DNA of 64,000 nt, taken from the NCBI GenBank assembly GCA_947579665.1, contig CANPUZ010000050.1, forward strand, positions 186,001-250,000, in the 5' to 3' direction. Position 1 is the stretch's first letter. Each line of letters opens with the position of its first letter. Both the position numbers and the translations under genes were made by a program. The notes beneath the pieces were generated by a model. The model was not told the DNA's origin, did not search any database, and saw only the letters and a list, made by a program, of their open reading frames with translations. Shown here piece after piece: positions 21,925 to 32,893 of this stretch. The stretch is from Sympetrum striolatum. Lineage: Eukaryota; Arthropoda; Insecta; Odonata; Libellulidae.

Positions 21925-22330
21925 CCTCAATGTATTTTAAATGACAGATTTAAGCATCGTCCTAGCATCAAACCCAGGACACTTTCCTTAAAATTAATTT
22001 ATGTTTTCAATAGATCATGACCATATATATATAGGCTCCTAGAGTTTTGATTGTCTAACTATCCGGGAAATACTTTTTAAAAATTCTCGAACATCCAAGC
22101 AATGCTTTTAAATGGGAAAAATATGGACTTTGGGGCCTTCTGACATCGAACCCATGACACTGAGGTTCAAAATCGCAATATTTCTGGCAGTTACACATTA
22201 TGGCCAATAAGTCGTAAAAGTTTCATGTCAATGACGTTTGTGGTTTAGCCTGTGAATTTGTATCCTATCTATCTATATGAATGAATCCGGAGAAGCGCCT
22301 ATATATAATAGATATTGAATTCAAGTTTTC
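21925..22330 (-). repeat. B-box repeat superfamily, two subunits
   Basis: Cores near 21967 (degenerate CATCAAACCC) and 22146 (CATCGAACCC) are about 180 bp apart. The text matches 62540-62860 in reverse. It ends in the ATCCGGAGAAGCGCCTA junction motif. Confidence 0.65.
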
Positions 22331-22341
22331 ATTCATACAAT

Positions 22342-22700
22342 GAGTAAATACCCTTTAATTATACATAAATTAAATCTCACTCTTTTCTATACAGGGGAAA
22401 TGCATGGCTTCAACAATGGTATTGGTCGTCAGGGGGACTGGTTGTTTACTTCCTCTGAATTCACAAAAAAAATCGTTTATTTCGCCTAAAATCTCAATAA
22501 TTCTTTTCGAAAACAATAATTCACGACTGAAATAAGATTTTCCGTTTATTTTCCCTTCTTTTGACGCCAATCTCAATTCCTTAAAACCACTCTTTCTAAT
22601 TTGTATTTGCAAAATAAATAAAGCCTGCAGCGGCCAAAAACGATCTTTACGTGCATTTCTTATGGAAATTACTCGTCTAGTATCGAACCGAGGACGAAAT
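22342..22700 (-). mobile_element. Family C repeat, subtype 2
   Basis: It starts with GAGTAAATACCCTTTAATTA and a GGTCGTCAGGGGGACTGG motif and ends at the B-box core ATCGAACCGAGG. The next copy, 784-790 bp downstream, has the same extended start, so the pair may be a local duplication. Confidence 0.7.
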
Positions 22701-23125
22701 GACAACATTTATCACAATAGAATCACTTTGCTATTCAAGTACAACGTTGTGTTAAAATTCAAGTGAATCTACCGAGTGGTTTTCGAGTTATGTGGTCAAA
22801 AACACACGCATGCTGAATTTTTATTTATATAAGATAGGATGTGAGTTCTAACCAAGTTCCACAAGTGTCGCTGACTAGAAATTCTCACGAAGTAATTGCC
22901 ACAGCGAGTTACCGCCAGATTAATTGTGATTTTGACCCTCGCTATCATGGGCTCGATGCCAAGAGGGCCCAATTATCACGATTATAGCGTAGATATGCAT
23001 TGCGACGATTTTTTTGAATTTCTTTCGGGACAATTCCTAGTTAATTACAGCAAAATAGCTGAGGTGCCCGTTAATTCTCGATTGGGGAATATAGGAGTAG
23101 ATTAAACTCAAGTTGTCGGTCTTTA
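22701..23125 (+). repeat. Diverged B-box unit
   Basis: GGGCTCGATGCCAAGAGGGCCC near 22950 is a forward B-box core with the same neighbourhood as GGTTCGATGCC at 62663. The rest of the gap is AT-rich without a gene. Confidence 0.45.
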
Positions 23126-23500
23126 AAGTGAGTAAATACCCTTTAATTATAAACAACAAAATTCCCATTCTATTCTATACAGGGAAATGCATGGATTCAA
23201 CAATGGGATCGGTCGTCAGGGGGATGAGTTGTTTACAACTTCGAAATATTGGAAAATTCACGCGTGTTTTGTCAATATTCTCGTAATTTCGATCCGAAAA
23301 CAATATTCCACGACCAAAATAAGATTTTGCACTCAATTTCCTTTCTTTTGGTACCTGTCTCGACTTTCTAGGACCACTATTTCCAATTAAATTCTGCAAA
23401 TGAAGACGAGGCTGCAACGTTCAAAAACGAATTTTACGTTTATTCCTTATGGAAACCTAACATGGAGTCCTGGGTTCGAACCCGGACCTTTCCAGTGATG
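23126..23500 (-). mobile_element. Family C repeat, subtype 2
   Basis: It carries the same start as at 22342, GGTCGTCAGGGGGATGAG, and a head with a palindromic T-arm-like GGGTTCGAACCC at 23474. The interval 23501-23789 after it has no recognised content. Confidence 0.75.
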
Positions 23501-23799
23501 AGAACAGTTGACCTAGAGGTTTCAACTTGCAGGAAACAAAACGCAGTTCGTCTCGTAGCTATAAGACAATCACTTTCTGAGATAGAGTCCTATTTTTTTG
23601 AAATTGATAGAAATAGCGAATGCAATAGTTATTCTTGTGCTCCTAACAACTATAATAACTGAACTGGAGCATTGTCCCTTAAACGTCTCGATAAATTCCT
23701 AGTCGTGTCCCGAATGTCCCTTAATTTTCGTCAGAATCATGGACTCTACACTAATGACCACAAAGTGGCTCGCGAGCCACTCTTATTATACCCAAGTGG

Positions 23800-24245
23800 C
23801 TCGCGTTTATTTGTTTATGATTTCTACGCTTTGTTTATGCTTCGTTTATGCTTCGTTTATGGTTTGTTTATGATTTATACGCTTTGTTTATTGTATCGTC
23901 GCTTTGGTTACGCTTTAATTACGATTTTACGCTATTTATTATGATTTCTACGCTTTGTTTATGATTAATATACTTTCTTTATGACTTCTACGCTTTGTTT
24001 TTGCTTCATTTACGATTTGTTTATGATTTCTACGCTTTGTTTTTGATTTATATGCTTTTTTATGCTTCGTTTACGATATGTTTATGATTTTATTCTGTGT
24101 TTATTATTTCGACGTTTTGCTTACGCTTTGTATACGATTTTTTACGCTTAGTTACGCTATTTTTTATGATTTATACGCTTCGTTTATGCTTCGTTTACGA
24201 TTTTTTTTAGGATTTATTCGCTATTTTTATTATGCATATATCTCT
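23800..24245. repeat. Minisatellite of TTTATGATTTCTACGCTTTG words
   Basis: Units of about 20 bp with an inner period of 10-11 bp (TTTATGCTTCG, TTTACGATTTG, CTACGCTTTG variants). It is T-rich on this strand. The open frames through it are low-complexity Phe/Tyr/Leu runs and are not genes. Confidence 0.8.
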
Positions 24246-24296
24246 ATGAGATTAGACGTTAAATTAATGACCAATAAGAACTAGTACACTTTACAA

Positions 24297-24590
24297 TTAA
24301 AATACTGCTTGCATACTGCAAGCAAATGGTTTAATTTGGGGTAAGAATAAATAATTCATCTCCATATAGTAATCATCACCAAGCAAAACAATCATTTATA
24401 AATCATAATTCAACCGATATGTTTTAAATGGGAGATATGTTTACCGCCCGGCATCGAACCCGGGTCTTTCTGGTGATACTTTCTATGCAGCACAACAGAA
24501 GATCACCATCTCTAACTATCTGTGAAAATTCAAGCAGAAATATTGTGTGCAACTGCCTCAATCGACGTCCTACTTCGGCTCTTCGGTAGG
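24297..24590 (-). repeat. B-box repeat superfamily fragment
   Basis: It contains the perfect hairpin GCTTGCA/TGCAAGC (24307-24323) and one core at 24454 (GGCATCGAACCCGGG), with the AGAAGATCAC and AAGCAGAAATAT blocks after it. It is cut off at about 24590, where GC-rich retrotransposon sequence begins. Confidence 0.65.
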
Positions 24591-24609
24591 ATACTACGTC
24601 GGCGCGATC

Positions 24610-24762
24610 TGCCACCGGTGTAGCCACTTCTGCCATTCATCCGCACACTGCCGTGCCGCGCTGGGCCGCACCAGATTGCGGACTGCACTCTAAGAAAGAG
24701 AGGACACGCCCACCTGCTGCAACTGTGGTGGTCAGCGTAGAGCCGTATCGCGTTCCTGCATT
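24610..24762 (+). pseudogene. ORF1 (gag-like) zinc-knuckle region, broken
   Basis: From 24610 the frame gives CHRCSHFCHSSAHC, an exact C-x2-C-x4-H-x4-C knuckle. The next one (DCGLHSKKE, near 24674) is in another frame and has lost a Cys. The third (CCNCGG at 24715, ending SRSC at 24757) returns to the first frame and has Arg where the family has His. Three successive knuckles of this kind are typical of jockey-type ORF1 proteins, which bind the element's RNA. A stop at 24691 and two frame changes disable it. Confidence 0.75.
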
Positions 24763-25167
24763 CATTGGAGGCAGGCGTCGTGCCGCACCCTCAACCGCAT
24801 CGGCGCCACAGCGCTTCCGCGACCGCAGCCGCCGAAAGAGAAAGGGAGGAGCAGCCCTCTCATTCGTCCCGTCGCAGATGCAGCGAGCCGCGCCACAGCG
24901 CATATTGGGAGCAGCCATGCCTCAACGCTCTGCCCACCAAGGACGCACCAGAGGACTTCCCCGACCTCCCACGCCCGAAGCCGCTCAACCAAGAGAAGGC
25001 CGACGTCACGAAAATCCCGCTGAGCCAAAGAAGACGCTCAACTGCGCCTTTGGAAGCCGCACCCGCCACCACGTTGGATCTCATCCTCAACATGGACAGA
25101 TTGATATTCCAAGAAGCCGTCACCGCTCCGTTGGCAGAATTTCCTGCTCCCGCGCCTCCGATGTAGC

Positions 25168-25310
25168 ATTCCCGGCTACATAATCTACCGCACTGACTGG
25201 CAAACTGCACCCGGTGAAACGGATAGGAGGAGGAGCCATTGTCATTGCCGACTGCATCCAGCACACCCTGCACTTGCCGCACCCGGAACCGCGGCCTCGA
25301 AGCCACCTTT
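25168..25310 (+). pseudogene. ORF2 endonuclease N-terminus, broken
   Basis: The frame from 25168 reads IPGYIIYRTDW, and a shifted frame from 25226 reads GGGAIVIADC. Together these match the early part of the endonuclease of non-LTR ORF2 proteins (pattern: PGY, YRTDR, GGGVAI). The link between them is frameshifted. The catalytic Asp and His residues further along are not present because the copy ends near 25335. Confidence 0.7.
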
Positions 25311-25434
25311 CATCTACCTCCACAGCACCACTTCGGCGACACCTTCATCTTCATGAGTCAAATTATGTTTTGCTGACTAAGTAAAAAAATTGCCGAACTC
25401 ATCAGCTATTCACCACGAAAATTTCATTGAGCTA

Positions 25435-25800
25435 TCGTTACGGTAACGAATTTTAAAATTTGATTAAAAACCTTCCATTACTTCCAGGAATGCCCTTAAT
25501 TATCCCCACCGTCTCGATATTACGAAATTCGAGGAGAAAAACTCGTACATGGATCGCCTTCGCAATGCAAGGAAAAGATTTCGGAGAAGACCGTACAGGA
25601 AATCTCGATATGTGAAATGTTGTCGCCGCCATATTGGATCACTTGGCGACGTCATAGCAACTATAACAATCGGTGTTACGGCACCCAACAATAATCGTTG
25701 CCATGGCAACCGTAATAATTTGTTCCCTCTAACAATCGTTTCCATAGAAACCGTTGTTATGGTATCCATTGTCACTGGTTGTCATGGAGCCGATGGCAAC
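25435..25800. promoter_or_regulatory. Cluster of RFX X-box-like palindromes
   Basis: GTTGCCATGGCAAC at 25697-25710 is a perfect match to the palindromic X box bound by RFX transcription factors. Weaker relatives lie at 25437 (GTTACGGTAAC), 25651 (GTCATAGCAAC), 25738 (GTTTCCATAGAAAC), 25753 (GTTGTTATGGTATC) and 25778-25800. A YY1-like GCCGCCATATTGG (25625) and a CRE-like GACGTCAT (25648) lie close by. No gene start is visible next to it, so this is a candidate regulatory element, or a young repeat of X-box-like units. The call rests on motif recognition only. Confidence 0.45.
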
Positions 25801-25810
25801 AGTTGCTGTG

Positions 25811-27038
25811 ATATCGAATTCTAAGCTAAAAACGCCGCGGAAAAGTTTTTTAATGAGTAAAAAACTTAATTTCGTCGGTTTAATTGGTTAAATCGTTTTG
25901 CTATCCATTTCAAACCATAAAAATCAAGAAAGTTCAACATAGTAACATTTCCGCATAAGTTGGAGAATAAACTTTGCTACGCATCAAATATCCAATTACA
26001 TTATCCGCCAAAGATGTACTCGAACAAATTATATTTCGGGCACTGCTTATTGATTATTACACGCAAAATTGCGTAAATTATGCAATTATATACTTATTTC
26101 TTTCTCTCGGCGAAAAAAATGTAAGAATTTAGACGCATTAATACGGACATGCGTGGCCTCAAAATTTATTATTTTTAAGGTTTGTAAGCGGAGGAATTGC
26201 TGAATTATAAAATGCCATTCCAAGGGATATTCTTTTATTCGAATCGCATCTATTTGCGAAATCCATTACATTCTAAAACGTCTCGTGGCAAACTAAGATA
26301 ATTTCACGTAGCTGAGCATTTTCAACACCTCACCAGTATCCCATCTCATCGACACTGATCGATAGCACATATGAAATATTTGCCTCCGCGTCCAAAATCC
26401 ACAGAGGAAACAAAGTGTATTTAAAATAATATTTCCTAACGCTCATTAAAAGACTTCAAACGAATATATTCCCGTTTGCAAATTATTAGACAACCTCCAC
26501 ATTGGATATATTAATTGGAATAATAATCGTGTTTATTCAGGGCGAGACTAAGGCGCCCACAGAAGAAGCAAAATGCGAAGGAAGCGCCGAACGGGAGACG
26601 AAAATTTCGATATGGTGGGGTAACGCAAAAAGAGAAGGCGGAATCAGTCACAATGTCCGATGATGAAGATCGCATTTGGCTAAAAAGACCGAAATAGACG
26701 ATATTGGGTGCATCCGTATTGGAGGGAGAGAAAGGTGCATTTAATTTGTTCAAGGAATTTAACTTGTGCGAGGATAAATTCAATTCGTTCTATGGAATGA
26801 AGAGAAAACCTTTGATATTTTAGTTCATAAATTAGAAGACAAAATTATTAAGAAAGATACCAATCGGAAGATTTTCTTTTCACCGGAAGAGCGCATAACA
26901 TTAACGTAAGTCAGGAATTGATGTAACTGTTGTGTCCGATGCTGAGACATTGTCTTTTTTTTAATCTTTTCTTAAAAATATAAAATGTAAAATAAAAAAC
27001 ACGTTTATTGCTGTAGCTTAGAATGTAACAATTACACA
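25811..27038. other. Low-repeat stretch, no recognised gene
   Basis: Mostly AT-rich. A purine-rich open stretch at about 26530-26665 on the plus strand follows a TTTATTCAG, which would fit a splice acceptor, but its encoded peptide (about 43 residues, Glu/Lys-rich) matches nothing I know. Nothing else is supported. Confidence 0.4.
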
Positions 27039-27718
27039 TTTTTACTTTCTCCCTATACGTAGTATAGAGAAAGTATTGTATTCGCAAAAAAATCGACCTC
27101 CAGATTTCGACGGAAATAGATGTTTTGGGGCCCATAGAGCTCATTTTCGCTATTTTCCCGAACAAGTATGTCTGTGTGTCTGTGTGTCTCTGTGTGTCTG
27201 TGTGTGGCAAAAAAGTTTGTGGGCGCTCTATCTTAAAAGTAATTATCCGATCATTTCCAAAATTAACATTTAGTATTTTCTTAACAATGCCAAGAGTAGA
27301 TTAGTTTTTGATGAATATCGCTTAACCGGAAGGTAGGTTTATCCGGAACAAAAAATTGTTTCTAAGATATCTCTGTTAGAATGCAATGTAGGTATATACA
27401 TTCATATACAAAAGTTATAGATAATGTACCTTAATACAACTTTTGTATGAAACATGTTTTCGTAACACTGATTGTGTATTAGTTATTTTTGAATAATAGT
27501 TAACCGGAAGTTGTTGTTTATCCAGATATGGAAGATTTTCATGCATATATCTGTCAAAATGCAACGTATTTATAAACAATTGGTACAAAAGTTATAGATA
27601 ATGTATTTTACTACAAATGTTGCATGATACATTTTCCTGTAATACTAATTTTTTTGGAGTTATTTATATATTACCGGCATAGGCTTCTGTTTTCAATAAA
27701 TATGGAGAAAGTCATGCG
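27039..27718 (-). mobile_element. Family A repeat, reverse orientation
   Basis: The hairpin end is at 27039 and the inner end (GGAGAAAGTCATGCGTT) at 27718, with a TCTGTG-type microsatellite at about 27170-27206 and three modules. The inner terminus is diverged past GTCATG. Confidence 0.8.
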
Positions 27719-27849
27719 TTGAGTTATGTTTAATTTTACTCGAAGAGCGTGCTTCGTCCTCTTCTTCTTCTGGGGTGGATCCTCAATAGAAGACGTACTT
27801 TGTATTGACTGACATCTATGTGACTTTTTGTCGGGATTTTGAAAATGAA

Positions 27850-28528
27850 AATGATGAAATTGGCCTTTCGCCCCAGCGCCCAGAGCGCCAACAACGTACA
27901 TAATCAGGAACTTCCGGTTCATCAGTATTTTCCAAATAACTCCTACACAATCAGTGATAAAAAATATGTTTTGTACAAAAGTTATAGTAAATTACATTTG
28001 CTAACACTTTTAAAAATAAAAGTATATACCTAAATATCATATTTATGGAGATATTTTGAATACCGGAAATGAGCATTGAAGACTGAAGCTCGACTTCCGG
28101 TACACCGATTTACTCCAAAAACTAATCCACTCTAACGACATCAACTAAAATACTATATATGAAATTTGGTGTTGATCCAACAAATAGTTTTTATGATAGA
28201 GCGCCCACAAAGTACACAATCAGCTACTTCCGGTTTAAAAGTATTTCACGAATAACTCCTAATCAACCGGTGATACAAAAATATGATAAATGCAAAAGTT
28301 ATAGTAAATTACATTTTCTAAAACTTTTATAAGTAATACAAAATACCTATATATCATATTTATGGAGATATTTTGAAAACCGGAAATGAGCTCTGATGAA
28401 TAAAGCTCGACTTCCGGTATACCGATTTACTCCAAAAACTAATCAACTCTGACAGCACACAGGACAGTACTATATATGAAGTTTGGTGTTGATACAACTA
28501 ATACATTTCACGTTAGAGCGCCCACTAT

Positions 28529-28559
<31 letters not shown>

Positions 28560-28692
28560 ACAGACATCATTCCGAAAATGGTCAAAACGTGTTCTAGGGA
28601 CCCCAAAACATGTATTTCCGTTGAAATCTCGAAGTCGATTTTTTCATGAAAACAATACTTTCTCTATACTTCGTATATGGAGAAAGTAAAAA
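27850..28692 (+). mobile_element. Family B repeat, left end missing
   Basis: It starts within the TGAAATTGGCCTTTCGCCCC segment, then has two modules of the CCGGAAGT type, a CA tract (28529-28562) and the right-terminal segment ending GGAGAAAGTAAAAA. It is joined directly to the next copy. Confidence 0.8.
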
Positions 28693-29531
28693 TCTGAAGT
28701 GGCCAGCACATGACTTTCTCCATATATATAAGATGTAAATATTTATCTACGACAGTGTTTTCGAACTCAATATTCAATCTAAACTTGGAAGATAAATGCT
28801 TAATTTATATCATAGTATCTTTTACGTCACAAACATAAATAATTTTTTTGAGGACATGTTCGAAGAAAATCGATGAAATTGGTCTTTCGCCCACAGAGTA
28901 CATAATTAGCAACTTCCGGTTTATCAGTATTTCATGAATAACTCCTAAACAATCAGTTATACAAAATATATTTTATACAAAAGTTATAGTAAACTATATA
29001 TTCTAAAACTTCTAATAATAATAGTTTATACCTAAATATCATATTAATGGAGATATTTTGCAAAAACGGAAACGAGCTCCGAAAAGTAAAGCTCGACTTT
29101 CGGTTAACTGATTTACTCCAAAAACTGATCAACTCTAACGAAACCAACCAAAGTACTTTAAATGAAATATGGTGTTGATACAATAAATGGTTTTCATGTT
29201 AGAGCGCCCACAAAGTACATAATCAGCTACTTCCGGTTTACGAGTATTTCATAAATAACTCCTAAACAATTAGTGATACAAAAATATGTTAAATACAAAA
29301 GTTATAGTAAATTCCATTTTCTAAAACTTTTATAGGCTATACAATATACCTATATATCATATTTATGAAGATATTTTGCAAAAGCGGAAATTTGCTTCGA
29401 AGAATAAATCTCGACTTCCGGTTGACCGATTTACTCCAAAAACTAATCAACTCTGACAGCACAAAGTACAATACTGTATATGAAGTTTGGTATTGATACG
29501 ACTAATAGTTTTTACGTTAGAGCGCCCACTA

Positions 29532-29576
<45 letters not shown>

Positions 29577-29703
29577 TCATTCCGAAAATGGTCAAAACGT
29601 GTTCTAGGGACCCCAAAACGTGTATTTCCGTTGAAATCTCGAAGTTTATTTTTTTCATGAAAACAATACTTTCCCCATACTTCGTATATGGAGAAAGTAA
29701 AAA
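28693..29703 (+). mobile_element. Family B repeat, full length, second of a head-to-tail pair
   Basis: A full unit of about 1.0 kb beginning TCTGAAGTGGCCAGCACATG immediately after the previous copy's GTAAAAA. It includes the CA tract at 29533-29572, which is uninterrupted. The direct joining of right end to left end without spacer recurs at 31578/31579. Confidence 0.85.
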
Positions 29704-30507
29704 TTGTCTTCTTGGATTGAGTGCTTCAGTGGAAGGCCTTTTTATCCAATGGAAGTGCGTCTTCGCCAACCAAAGTGACATTGGGATGGAATCTCAGGAT
29801 CAGCTGTTGAAAATGACTGTGAAAGCGGAGGAGGGAAGAAGGTCTAACAATGTGTTCATGCCGGGAAGAGCTGGCAACGTCGCTTTAGGAGCGATCGGAG
29901 TACACGAATAGGAGATATCCAACAATGCCCTCCCTCTCCACAACAATGTGACCAAAGAACATTAAACAATGAATCGATCAATAAATGGACCGATAGTCAT
30001 TCACACGCGTTTCTCCTTCGAGCAATCGAGCGACCTTTCGAATACGACGCGCAATTCGGAAGTGTTTTGTTCTGCGCGAGTTTCGTATAAAAGCCTCAAA
30101 TCTGTGTTTACACACGCAATGATTACCGGCCATAGTCGACTTGCAAACACGCGAAATCGACTAATCCTTGCGCCAGTCGAAGGAGTTCGACTTTCTGCCG
30201 CCAGAGGACTTCCCCCACTCTGCTTTCCTTCGCATCTTTTAACTCGCCCTTGTCAATCGACCTATTACTGTGCAATCGCCGTCACTCGGTGTAGACTGGC
30301 AGCAGAAAAATTAAAGTCTGAATTTTCATGAGAAAACGGTTTAATTGAACATTAACCCATCGAGTCATCTTTTAAGTGGAGGCAAGGGTCAGAGATGAGA
30401 CTCTCAAAGAAGATAGTTATGGACCAGTCCGTGCCTTAGAGCTCTTTGGGAAGATACCCGGATGTTTAAAAAAATAAAAAACTCGAAAAGTAAGAAAAAG
30501 TGAAAAA
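29704..30507. other. Non-repeat gap between two family B pairs
   Basis: Two open frames on the plus strand (up to 29911, and 29969-30331, 120 residues) have no recognisable domain; the first starts inside the family B element. A TATAAAAG at 30088-30095 could be a TATA box, but no supporting initiator or gene is evident. CpG-containing text at 30000-30080 is richer than around it. I would treat this as possible unique genomic DNA. Confidence 0.35.
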
Positions 30508-31365
30508 TCTGATGTGGCCAGCACATGACTTTCTCCATACATAAGATGTAAATATTTATCTACAACAGTAATTTCGAACTCTTTATTCCATCTAAACTTT
30601 GAATACGAGCAATTAATTTATATATTATTACCTTTTACGTCACAAACACTATAAATAATGTTTTTCGGGACATGTACGATGAAAAACGATGAAGTGGCCT
30701 TTCGCCCCAGCGCCCAGAGCGCCCACAACGTACATAATCAGCAACTTCCGGTTTATCAGTATTTCACAAATAACTCCTACACAATCGGTGATACAAAAAT
30801 ATGTTTCCAACAAAAATTATAGTAAATATCATTTTCTAAAACTTTTGCAATCAATAGTTTGTACCTAAATATCATATTTATGGAGATTATTTGAAAACCG
30901 GAAATGAGCTTTGAAGAATGTAGCTCGACTTCCGGTTAACCGATTTTCTCCAAAATCTAATCAACTCTAAAAACACCAACTAAAGTACTATACATGAAAT
31001 TTGGTGTTGATCTGACAAAAATGTTTTATGTTAGAGCGCCCACAAACTACATAATCAGCTACTTCCGGTTGATCAGTATTTCAGGAATAACTCCTTATCA
31101 ACCGGTGATACAAAAATATGTTAAATACAAAAGTTATACTAAAACACATTATCTAAAACTTTTATAAGGTATACAATTTACCTATATATCATATTTATGG
31201 AGATATTTTGAAAACCGGAAATGAGCTTTGATGAACGAAGCTCGACTTCCGGTTTACCGATTTACTCCAAAAACTAATCAATTCTGACAGCACACCACAG
31301 TACTATATATGAATTTTGGTATTGATACGACTAATAGTTTTCACGTTAGAGCGCCCACTGTCACA

Positions 31366-31414
<49 letters not shown>

Positions 31415-31578
31415 ACATACACACACACACACACACACATACACACAGACATCATTCCGAAATTAGTCAAAACGTGTTCTAGGGACCCCAAAACATGTAT
31501 TTCCGTTGAAATCTCGAAGTCGAATTTTTTCATGAAAACAATACTTTCTCTATACTTCGTATATGGAGAAAGTAAAAA
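30508..31578 (+). mobile_element. Family B repeat, full length, first of a head-to-tail pair
   Basis: Begins TCTGATGTGGCCAGCACATG and ends GGAGAAAGTAAAAA. It has two full modules with paired CCGGAAGT-type motifs and a long CA tract (31362-31447) interrupted by several CATA words. Confidence 0.85.
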
Positions 31579-32583
31579 TCTGATGTGGCCAGCACATGAC
31601 TTTCTCCATATATAAGTTGTAAATACTTATCTACGACAGTAAATTCGAACTCTAAACATTATAAATAATGTTGTTCGGGACATGCTGGACGAAAAACGAT
31701 GAAACTGGCCTTTCGCCCTTAGAGCCCAGAGCGCCCATAAAGTACACAATCAGCAACTTCCGGTTTATCAGTATTTCAGGAATAACTCCTAAACAATCAG
31801 TGATACTAAAATATGTTTCATAAAAAAGTTATAGTAAATTTTATTTTCTAAAACATTTATAATTTATAGTATATACCTAAATATCATATTTATGGAGATT
31901 ATTTGAAAACCGGAAATGAGCTTTGAAGAATGAAGCTCAACTTCCGGTTAACCGATTTACTCCAAAAACTAATCAACTCCAAAGACTGTAATAGAAGTAC
32001 TACAAATGAATTTTGGTGTTGATCCGCAAAATAGTTTTCATGTTAGAGCGCCCACAAAGTACATAATCATCTTCTTCCGGTTTATCAGTGTTTCACGAAT
32101 AACTCCTAATCAACCGGTGATACAAAAATATATTAAATAAAAAAGTTATAGTAAATTTCATTATCTAAAACTTTTATAAGAAATAGAATATACGTATATA
32201 TCATATTTATGGAGATATTTTGAAAACCGGAAATGAGCTTTAATGAATAAAGCTCGACTTCCGGTTGACCGATTTACTCCAAAAACTAATCAACTCTGAC
32301 AGCACACACCACAGTACTATATATGACGTTTGGTATTGATACGACTAATAGTTTTCACGTTAGAGCGCCCACTATCACACACACACACACACACACACGC
32401 GCACGCGCACGCACACGCACACGCACACGCACACACACACACACACACACAGACATCATTCCGAAAATGGTCAAAACGTGTTCTAGGGACCCCAAAACAT
32501 GTATTTCCGTTGAAATCTCGAAGTCGAATTTTTTCATGAAAACAATACTTTCTCTATACTTCGTATATGGAGAAAGTAAAAAA
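31579..32583 (+). mobile_element. Family B repeat, full length, second of a head-to-tail pair
   Basis: It directly follows the previous copy. The left segment is shortened by a deletion of the TTATATCATATTATC stretch. The CA tract (32376-32451) contains an internal CACGCG/CACACG block. The two neighbouring copies differ at many bases, so the pair is not a fresh duplication. Confidence 0.85.
32376..32451. repeat. CA/CG alternating tract
   Basis: An uninterrupted purine-pyrimidine alternation in which CA repeats flank a block of CACGCG and CACACG words at 32397-32430. It is the only CA tract in this family with CpG steps, and such sequence can adopt left-handed DNA. Confidence 0.85.
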
Positions 32584-32821
32584 AGGATACACAAAGGATC
32601 GAAAGACGGCGATAAAAAATGTTATGCAAACAAGAGACTGGTTTTCTTCTTTAATGGAGCAACGGACCAAATAGAAAAGAAAAAATGAATACTGAATAAA
32701 ACCATGAATGCCGGGGAATAAATGTAAAGGAGACCACTTTCAGGGCACAAGAGATCAATTAACAAGGAAAGGTTGGCATGAAAAGGTGTACCTAGGGAAA
32801 TTCGCAGAACGGACATGTAAT

Positions 32822-32893
32822 ACACCGGGACTCGAACCCAGAACTTCCGATTGTCAGTAGCTCTCTCAATTGAGCAATCAAGCCAGCAAACAG
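32822..32893 (-). repeat. tRNA-like sequence (degraded tRNA or SINE head)
   Basis: On the minus strand, TTGCTCAATTGAGAGAGC forms a D-arm (GCTC/GAGC) and matches the A box. Further on, CTGGGTTCGAGTCCCGG forms a T-arm with a perfect B box. The anticodon arm pairs poorly and the acceptor ends (GGCTTGA and TGTATTA) do not pair, so it is not a functional tRNA. It could be a tRNA pseudogene or the head of a SINE. Confidence 0.55.

Larger units (their letters stand above)
24600..25335 (+). mobile_element. Jockey-like non-LTR retrotransposon fragment
   Basis: A GC-rich island in AT-rich DNA. It holds the end of an ORF1 with CCHC zinc knuckles and the start of an ORF2 apurinic-type endonuclease, in the order expected for jockey-superfamily elements, all on the plus strand. 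Both ends are cut and there is no reverse transcriptase. Several frameshifts and an in-frame stop show that it is dead. The composition differs sharply from both sides, which fits an inserted coding element. Confidence 0.8.

Noticed and set aside
29480..29911. Open frames with long His-Thr or Cys-Val runs in the CA-repeat segments
   Set aside because: They are readings of CA microsatellites inside family B; the same artefact appears in every copy and on both strands.
30088..30095. TATA-box promoter for the frame at 29969-30331
   Set aside because: The box lies inside the frame it would have to drive, and no initiator or downstream gene is evident.
32822..32893. Functional tRNA gene
   Set aside because: The D-arm and T-arm are good, but the acceptor and anticodon stems do not pair.
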